Positions 1-9,493 of a DNA stretch of 11,056 nt are shown piece after piece; the stretch's first letter is position 1; each line of letters begins with the position of its first letter. Below the pieces are notes generated by a model. The model searched no databases. It was not told the origin of the DNA and saw nothing but the letters and a program-made list of their open reading frames with translations. Source of the DNA: Chromera velia (lineage: Eukaryota; Sar; Chromeraceae); NCBI GenBank assembly GCA_018398765.1, contig JAHBMJ010002923.1, positions 1 through 11,056 of the forward strand, written 5' to 3'. A program made the translations under genes and the position numbers.

Positions 1-1042
1 CCACCCCCCACCCCCACACACACAGAGACCGCGACGGAAGGGTTTTGCCGAACGCAGGAGGAGAAACGAAGAAAAGGAAACAGAAGACAATGGGAACAGC
101 TAGAGACAGGCAAAAGAGAGGGCTCTGCCACGAAGGAGTACCAAAAGCGGAAGTCTGCAAAAGAAGCGAAGCGGTGCGGGACCTTAAAATGTCCCCGGTG
201 TAAAAACCAACTGACGAGTAGACGGAGAGTGTGCAGTCAGCCGTTGTCACCGCAAGGTAGGCGCTCTTCGTCGAGGGGGGTACCCTGTTGCGTCTTTCCT
301 CTCCTTCAGTGCGATTCCAATATTCACTGAACGAAGACAGGCCGAAAGCGAGGTGTGTCACTGCACTCGCACGCTCGTCCGGAATGGCCCCAAATGCTGA
401 TTTTTGCAATCCACAGAAGAGAGGCACTCTGCCATGAGGATCGGCGGATTCTTTTGGAGAATCACCTGAACCTCCACCCAGATTGTGCCCTTCTTCTTTT
501 GCTATCACTCGCCCTCTCTCTGATACTCTCTCCTTCTCCTTTGTTCCTCTGGGAAACAAGGAGGTTACCGCCTTGACAACAGACGCTCCCGTCCACTTTT
601 TGTTGCTGCCTGCCTTTGCTGCAGCGGAATGACCTTTCTCTGTCTCCCCGGAGGCCGGAGGGGAGAGACTGTCTCCGTGCCCTGGAGAGCGCTCTCGAGC
701 AGCAGCCTTGGGAGTAACAGCAGAGTGTCCGTGTCCCTCCGCGTCTGTGCGGTCAGACGTCAGTCGAGGTCTCGGTTGGGATCTCAGGGGGACTGGCGTT
801 CCTCTCTGTGTCCCCCCTTCCTCATGCATGCCCCTCAATTCTTCCTCTATGAATGAGGCGGAACCCCGGGCAGATACTGAGGGGGGGGCTTGGGAGAGGG
901 TGGAGATTTGTGCGGCCATCATTTCCTTCAGATCTTTCATCTCTCTCTCCTTCATCTCTTTCATTTCTCTCATTATCGCTGCCTTCATCTCCTGCTGCTG
1001 CTCTTCCATCATCTTCTTCTGCTCATCCCGCCAGGCCTTCTC
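1..1042 (-). CDS. Exon 22: Met-rich helix and low-complexity tail, open to the edge
   Basis: Residues 1197-1543, beginning [18 protein letters not shown] Met-rich charged helix (to about 1240) is followed by [17 protein letters not shown] and a long Ser/Pro/Gly/Lys-rich, probably disordered tail with no recognised domain. The frame has no stop over 347 codons down to position 1. The final part includes a hydrophobic run ([17 protein letters not shown], about 115-65) and could be partly intronic: a TTTTGCAG acceptor-like site lies at about 155. Where coding ends is therefore not known. Confidence 0.8.
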
Positions 1043-4000
1043 CTGCAGGCAGGCAGAGAGGCAGACAGGCAGACATGCATCCAGTTCATCATATGGGTAT
1101 GCCGAGATCATCTCAACTTATCAGGGAGACAAGCCCTCATCTTAGACGAAACAGGCTGCACTGTGTGAAAAAAAAGGGCAGATTGCATCAGCTCTATCTC
1201 CCGCACTCATTCAAGAAAGCAAGTCATATAGAGACAGACGCGAAGAATTCCAGGAATTTCGAAAGCAAGGCAGGCCTTCACGCGACACAAAAGCAATCCG
1301 TTGAACGAGCTCTATCTGACACAGGAGACAAGGGCTCCCTTCGGCTCTCTCTTTGGCCTCTGTCGGTGCGACGAAGAAAGAAACTGAGGCCCCACCCAAA
1401 AAAAGAGGGAGTATTTGCTTGGTGGTGCAGAACAGAACAACACACGAACAGGCGCAGAGGAGAGTTCGCTGACTGACCTGCTCACTGCGTCGCTGCTTCT
1501 CCTCTTCCTGAAAGTCAACACGGGAGATGAAGGAAGGAAATGACAGCAGGAAAAGAAGGAGAAAGTCAACATTGCCTCTGTTACGGCATCTTCCGGTGAT
1601 GAAGGTAAAGCTCATCGGGCACCTGCCGTGGCTTGAAGATCATCATTTTTCAAATGACAGCAAAGGGGGGGACGGAGCAAGGACAGTCAGAGAAAAACCT
1701 TGTCACAAACAGCCAATGAAATCGGGAGAAGAGATACGTTGAAAATCTCTGGCCGGCAAGCGAGGAGGACCAGAATGAGGAAGCCATAGGCAGAAAGGAA
1801 CGTGAAGAACAGCTGCACTTCTTTCAGTTGACTAGTTTCACTGACCTCCCATATCTTTCTGTCGTTTTCTCGCCGCTTGGCATCCTCTTCCACCTTCTCC
1901 TTCTCCCATCTTTTTCTCTCTTCCTCCAGTAAATCTTTCTCCCTCTCCTTCTCCCTCTCCTTTTGTTTTTCCTTCTCTGCTTGTCTCTCCTCCTGCCTCT
2001 TCCTCTCCTCTTCCTTCGCCTTTTCCGTCTCTTCCAACTTTGCCTCAAAGGCCTGAAGCTGGGCCTGTAGTCTGTCCATTCTCTCCTTCTCCTGCTCTCT
2101 GTTCTGGGCGTTTTCTTTTTGGAGCGCCTCGATTTCGGCGTTGTGCTTCTCTCTCTCCTTTTGCAGCATCAGCTTTTCTTCCTCTCTTTCCTTTCTCCAA
2201 ATTTCCTCCCGTTCCCTCAATTCTCTCTCCACCTGCTCCTTCTGCTTTTGTCGCTCTGCCTCCTCCTTCTCTGCCCGCTCCCTCTCACGGGCCTCCATCT
2301 CCTCCCTCAACTGGAGGAGCGCTGCCTCGTGTCTCCTCTTCTCCTCCTCTCCCCTCTGCCGGGCGGCCTCCTCTTGGGCCTCCTGACGCCTTCTCTCTTC
2401 TTCCATCTCTCTGCGCAGACGTTCCCTCTCGGCCTGCTTCGCCTGCTCGATGGCCATCCGCACAGCGTCCTGCATGCTCGTAGATGAAGGGAAGAACACA
2501 ACAACACACACTTGGGAAAAATGATGAGCAACAGACTTACTTGTCGGGGAAACACAATCGGTGCTACTGCGCACTGAACCCTGCAATCAGGAGACATGGG
2601 ACTGAAAGCTCTCAAGTGCTGTCTTTCTTGCCCAGCCTTCTGCATGGATTGCCGAATAGCCCCCCCACACGCACCCACCGGTATACGCACAGTTGGGAGA
2701 GAGAATCTCTTTCTTTTTGGGGGGCAGGATAAAGCGACCAGATCCGGTGCGTCTCCTCCTTTCTCTTTCATCTTGCCTGTTGGCTACTCTTTCTTGAAGG
2801 AGGCCGAATGCTCTGACCTGTTTCATCTTTTGGAAGCTTCTACGCGCTGCCCGACCCCTCCATCGGGCCTGCAGGCGCGTCCACAGCCACAGAACCTGCG
2901 AGGGGCAAAGAAAGAAAGAAAGAAAGAAAGAAAGGAAGGAAGGAAGGAAGAATGGAAGGGAGGGAAAGAAGAGAGAGAGAGCGGACGATGAGATCTTTAG
3001 CCGAGTCGAAGAAGGACTTTTTTCCCGCGAAGCAAAGCAGAAGAGGATCCAAGCAACCCGCGAAAACAGAGACGGAAGTCCAAATCGGCTGCAACAAGCC
3101 AAAAACCAAATTGAAGCACCGCAATAGAAAGAGCGCGAACGGTCACAAAAGATATCACCCGCTTTCCCCCTCGTGTCTCCTTACCTTCTTGCGTCGCCAG
3201 TTGTGCAGTCTCACTCTCGCACCCCTCCACCACCTCTGTATGACCTCTGTGCTTCTCATCTTCTGCCTCGCCAGCGCGTCTGCCCGCAGCTGTCTGTACA
3301 CTTTGCGTGCCCACATCCCCCTAGCTCTGCTCTGGATTCGCACCGCTGCTCCATACTCCCGCGCTTCCTTCCGAGCCCAGAACGACCGGAAGAGCGCCTG
3401 GACGGCCACTATCTGCCTCACCTTCCTCCTCTTCTCCTGCTGCGCCCTCACGACAGTCCACAGAGACGAAATCTTCTCTTGGGCCCCTGCCTTTAACTGA
3501 GGGAGCATTCTCGAGTGGAAGAAGGCCTTGGCAGAACGAGCAAGGGCCTCAGCTGCACATGCAGACAGGTGCATGGGTCAGTGGAGGGAAACCCGATTTT
3601 TCACGGTGGAATCGGACTTCGCTGCTTTCTTTTCTGCTTTCATTTCGGTGGGGACCCCGCTGGCTTTCTTGGTTTGTCTTTCCTGGCGGACAGGTGTTCT
3701 GCTTTGAGTCCAAGAAGAAAAATCGTGCATGATTCGCTCTCGTCTCACCACAACAGTTTCCTTCTCAAAGCACCACAAAAGAGATCGAAGAGAATAAAAG
3801 AGCCGCTTTCCTGAACGAGAGCCAAATGGATGACAGCACATCAATTGAAGGATGGATATCCTGAGCTGACCTCTCTGCTTTTTGAAGGCAAGAAGGAATT
3901 TGCCTGCCGTCCGAGTCCATGCGCGCATCCTGCATGCGTCGCACACAAACGAAAATTGGCGGTTGCGGAGTTGATGAAAAAATCCCGTGAGAGGACAAAG

Positions 4001-5102
4001 AGATAGGAGATGGTGAGAGCTCTTCTCACAAGTGACCGCGTTCTCGTCACTCTCAGAACAATCTCAGGCAACAGAAATTGACCCACAGCGGTACAGAATG
4101 CACATACACCCGCATGCATACACACCGAATAGGGAGGAGCGGAGACACGGGAAAGCATCCATTTGACTCCCGCCGCAATGGGCAAAACACAGAAAGTACT
4201 GCGGCGAAGCAATAAAAAAACATCGAAATGGTTCTGCTCTTCCAGCTCCTTCACTCACTCATTGACTCACCGCTTCTTCCTCTTCTCAAACCAAAAGTGG
4301 TACATCTCTTCGACGAAACGCTGCCGCTCCTGCTCAGGCAGACACAGAGGAGAAAGGGGAGGGCGACCGGAGGGTGACTGAAAAATGAAAGAGAGGCATA
4401 GAGAGATGCAAAGACAAGAGAGGGGATAGTGAGGACGTCTCACGCCCGAATTGTTCTTTTCATTCCTCTAAACTCTCCTTTTGACCGCCTTCCCATTTTT
4501 CATTCCCTTTTTTCATTTCGACGCCTTCCTGCCGATCCTCTTATGAGTGTCGGTACATCCTTTGACCGAGTGAGCCCAGTACGCAAGGAGGAAAGGGACA
4601 CCAAGACAAGAGGAAATTGAATGAGAAAAAGGGCAGAAAAACAGAGAGAAGGCGAAGGAAAGGGGGCCGACAACAGGGCAGAGCAAGCAAGAAGAAACAC
4701 GAAATACAACGAGCAGCTTGAAAGAAAGAGAGCAGAATTAAACCCACCTCGGGATCGTGACACTGTTTGATCCGTTCCACCTCGGCAAGGGCCCCAAACC
4801 GGAAGAAGGCCCTGGTATTGCCCAGGTAGAAATCCTCTGCAGACGGGCGGATTAGAGGGAAGCATGAAGACACAAAAATTACAAGGAACAAACGACAGAA
4901 GAAATGACTATCGAAATGGCAGTACAAAAAAAGGTGTTTCACGCCGTCATCTTGCAGGACAAGCACGTACACGTTCACCCGGAATTGATTTTCTTCTCTC
5001 AAGAACAATCAAGAGAAAAAAAGGAGAAATGGTGAGGAAAACCCAAAAATACAATGAAAGAAATCACGCATTCTCTCTCTGGCTCTGTCTCTCTCTCTCA
5101 TA

Positions 5103-5137
<35 letters not shown>

Positions 5138-6926
5138 GGAGGGGGGGGAAGGAAAGCAAACCGACCGACCCTCTGGAGTCCGCAGGTACCGAAGGATCAT
5201 CTCCACAAAGTCTGGCGGCTTCATCTGAAGGAAACACACACAACGAGGAGGCCGACAGGTGGTGAGACAAAAACAAGTCTGTGAGGAACAATAGGGAAAG
5301 TGAAGGATGGGAGAAGCAAGCAGAAGGAGCCAGGTACTTCTCTTCCTCTCTTGCCGGCGTCATCCGAACTCAAACTTCTCAAAGCTCTTTCTTTCATTCA
5401 CACATTTAGACATAAAACGGGAAGTCATTATTCAACGGGAAGGCCCATCTTTCCTATTTGTCCTGCTGCTCTCTCCCTCTCCCTCTCCCCGGAGAACACG
5501 TACCTGAGCTCTCATGTTCTGAGGGAGAAACTCGGCGTACTGATCCCAGAGCATCTTGTAGGGCACTCGGCAGGGGAAGCCGTCCTTCATCACGCGGAGG
5601 AGTGCCATCATGCCGCTGCACAGGACAGACAATCAAGACAAACACGCACGCAAAAAAGAGTGGGATGTGTCTGAGAGGCAAGAGAGAGAGTGAAGATCCG
5701 TTTCCGGGCGAAAGAAAAACAGAAAATCCTCAGCGATGTCTCTTCTGCTGCTTTCCTATCCTCTAGACAGAAAGACCGGCGGACTGACCTGTTCTGCAAC
5801 TGGAGGAAGATTTTCCTCCTGTCTATCATCTTTGGTTTTTGGGAATCGTTCGGCTTGATGCACCTGATGAAGTGGCAGTACTGCAAGAGAAGAACAAGAA
5901 GAGGAGGGAAAAAATGAAAAGATGCACGCCGACACTCGAACAGGTTGGAGACTGACGACAAGGAGGCAGGAGGGAACCAGACAGTGGAATCAACGGCAAG
6001 CCGTGGTCTTCTGCCAGCAGTACAGTCCATCCATCCATACACACACACACATGTACACCGTGTCATCCATGCACCGCTGTTCCCTCTGCAAGAACAAACT
6101 TCGCAACGCCCCACCCTGGCCCGAATTCCAAAGAAAGGCCGGTTTACTTCCCCCCAGAGGCGACCCTGGTCTATACCTCCCCACAACCGAATCTGAATGG
6201 AAAGTTCGAAAAGGACCAACCCACCGCCTTCTTGAGTGTGTGAATCAATTCCTCAACCTGCCGGGCGAACTTCACACCCAGAGACTTTTCTGCCCCCGCG
6301 TTGCCCCCCCTCCTCCTGGGCACAGGGGACGGAGAAGGAGAAGGAGAAGAGGCCCGCAGTGAGGACGAGAAGGTGCGCCGAGAAGGGGAGGAAGCAGGCA
6401 GACAGGAGGACCCGCCCTCCGAATCCTGACCCCAGACATCATCCAGACCCCCTCCTCTACCCCGACCCAGAGGGGATGCCGCTGCCTCTGCCGTCAGGTG
6501 AGAGGAGATAAAGGGGGAACTGTTGAAGAGGAGGCCTTCCAGATCTGCATGCATGCGCAAACGAATAGGCAGGCAAGCGTGGGTGCATTTGTGGATGCCC
6601 GTGCATTTGCGGAAATATGCACATACATGCATACATACAGAAAGGAAGGGAGAAAGAAAGAAAGAAAGAAAGAAATAATGAATGAATGAATGACAGAAAG
6701 AAAAAAAGACAGAAACAGCAGAACCTGGTGTCCACCCAACAAAGCAGTATTCCCCTCTTTCACCCCATCCCTACCCTTCCCTTCCTTTCCCTTCCCTTTA
6801 CTCCCATCCCCTGACCATTCGAGAGCGCATCGCTGTTCTTCTCCGAGAAGGACGCCGCCGTGTATTCCACCGTTGCCGCAAAGTGGTTCACAACGAAGCG
6901 CTCTCTTCCCTGGCCTCCTCCTGCAG

Positions 6927-6959
<33 letters not shown>

Positions 6960-9430
6960 TCAACAGACAGAGGGGGGGCAGAGGGGGGGGAGGAAGCGAG
7001 AGAGGGCAAGAGGTCAATGTTAGTTGAGTGAGCAAGCATGTAACTTGAGGGAGTGATGAAAAGAGACCGGGAATGCGAAAGGGAAATGACGGGCCGTACG
7101 GATGCAAGGAACGGAAAGAGCACCTGCTCGACAGACATACACGGTCTTGCTGAGCTGACGGACTCACTTGGCTTTGCGAAGAACTTTGCGAATTTGTCCT
7201 TCTTAGCGATTTCCGTGTTAACCCTAGAGCAGAACTTTTCGTCCCTCTCGGCCTCCCGTCTGATCGGGGCCCTCGCGACCTCATCCAAAACGTCAAACAC
7301 ACCTCCCCGACCAGCGAAGCACTCAATCAAGTCGGCGTTATCCTCAAACTCCACCTCTTTGAAGGGGACTGCCTCCTGTGCGTGCGTCAGCTTCTCCTTT
7401 CGGATCATTTCCTCAAAGAACAGCTGCTGTAGCTGCTCGTTGCAAAAGTTGATGCAACACTGCTCGAAGGAATTTCGAGACTCGGGTTCCTGCAGGGAGA
7501 GACGGAGACGGAGACAGACACAGGGACGGGAAAGAGGAAATGGTGTCATGTGACTGCTCGTGGCACAGATCAAGCCAGCGCAGGCTTCGCATTCAGGTGG
7601 GAGGAAGATGGGCATGTAGAAGAGAAGCGCAGGAGGGCAATTTTTTTTTTTTTTTTCGTCAAACAAAACAGAAAAACAGAGAAAAAGAGAGAGCAAGACA
7701 TTGAAAGGGAGATCCGGGAGCTTCCAAACATCCCTCCTCCATGCACCACACGGTTTACAGTCAGTTTGGGAGTCATACATCCTGTCTGCACATTGCTCCC
7801 CTTCTCAACTCTTCTCGGGTTCTTTCTTTGCTGATTCTTAGCATGTCATCTCACTGCTCCCAACTGCCTACTTTATGCTTCTTTCCTCGCTCCCTTTCTA
7901 CCGATTCAACCGAGTGGGTGACTGACCATGTCCTCAAACCCGAAAATGTCTAAAATTCCAATCCAAAACTTCTCGGCAGACCCCCCTCCGTCCTCAGTCA
8001 GCCCCTCCTCCCCTGTGGCCGTGGAAAGGGAAGACAGGGGCTCCGGTCTGTGTCTCTGCTGTCGGGCGACAGTTGCAGCACCAGCGTTGCCTCCCCGGGA
8101 CTCCGACTGAGCGTGCGGCCTCGATGTCGCCGTCTCCCTACAGCCCTGTCGTCCCCCCACAGCCCCTTCCCCTCCCCTGGAGCTCTCTGGAACAGACAGC
8201 ATAAACGGCGAGGCGGCCTCACTCTCGGAGACGGACATCTCAATCTCCGCAGAGGTCTCCCCCCCTTCTCCTGACAATTCAACAGAAGGAGAAGGAGAAC
8301 CAGACGAGGAGGAGGAGGGGGAGGAGGACCCGCCTCCCTTCCCCCCTCCCTCCAGACCCCTGTTACAGAGACCCACCACCAGGTCGAACAGACGAGAGAA
8401 CAGAGCCTTGCACAGGGCGTCCCTTGCAAACTGGGCTTGTTGAACTGAGCAGAAAGGAGGGGGGGTAAAGACGGTAAGGCGGAAAATAACGACAAACGAA
8501 CTGACACGCTGATCGGTGGATATGGACACGAACAAGACAAAGTTGTCCAAAGGTGAAAAAGAAAATTCCTCATAAGGCAAGGAAAGCACCTGACAAGAAT
8601 GCTGGCACACAAACACAGCGGTCTTCACTGTTGCCATCGGGCCTGCATGTGATGATGCTGAAAACGTCCATTCAAAGTCCGAAGACAGTCAGTGGTCTAC
8701 TTACTCGTCGATCCCGCAACCGACCGCTGAGATTGGAGAACTCTCCCACGATTTTCTTTTTCGTGAGTGCGGCCTCGAGGGCCCCTGCTCCTGCGCCTCC
8801 CTTTTCGGGTCCCGTCAGCCCTGCATGCTTCCATGCATGCAGGCATCCATTCATCCGCAGGCAGAGAGAGACACGCACACATGCAGACTGAGAAGAAGAC
8901 ACACAGGTACGCAGCTACAAACACGGAATGACGGCACAAGAATCCATTCAGACACGCTCCGGCCTGTGAAAGAAACGAAGAGGGACAGTGTGCGCTGGCA
9001 GCTGAAAGACAAGGCAAGAGTCAAGATTTCGGCAACATCCGGGGGAAAAGTACAGCCAACCCAACCCTAGCCAGGCCAAGCAACCCACCCCCCCACTCAC
9101 CCAGCAGAGCGGCAGCCTTCAACAAGGCCCCTTCTTTCTCTCTGCTCTCTGCAGAGACTTGGCAAGCGTCTCCCTCCTCCCCCCTCACTCCCTCCCCCCT
9201 GACAGAGGAGAACTTCACATTGCCCAGAAAGAGAATCGCCATCAGAACGCTGCAAAGAGACAGGCAGAGACACAGAGAATGAATGATACGTACACAGACA
9301 GAAAGACTGAATTTTCCACACGCAGACCGAGACAGACTGCAGCGTTCTACGTCCTTTTCCACTTCGCACAAATGAGGGCAAACAGCAACCTTGGCACCAC
9401 AGAGAGTTTCTACTGAGAAAGAGTGCGAGC

Positions 9431-9493
<63 letters not shown>

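Noticed and set aside
853-1476. 207-codon plus-strand open frame
   Set aside because: It is antisense to exon 22 and intron 21; its low-complexity protein reflects the opposite strand's coil codons.
1211-1615. 134-codon minus-strand open frame
   Set aside because: Only ten codons (1478-1507) continue the coil; the rest is intronic in composition and extends past good splice sites.
2040-2483. Plus-strand open frames of Pro/Ser/Leu-rich sequence
   Set aside because: They are mirror frames of the purine-rich coil exon 20.
2700-2817. Read-through of exon 18 ([10 protein letters not shown] and charged residues)
   Set aside because: The frame is open and somewhat protein-like, but the CAG|GTCAGA donor fits the gene's consensus. 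It is kept only as an alternative.
8590-8704. GTAAGT donor at 8704 and an exon-like segment reading [11 protein letters not shown]
   Set aside because: All acceptors before that segment are in the wrong phase after 8705. Using the GTCGGT donor at 8724 joins exon 6 to exon 7 in frame and gives the expected motor sequence.
9435-9490. Tandem repeats as a CRISPR array or transposon end
   Set aside because: These are simple microsatellites without spacers, inverted termini or any transposase frame.
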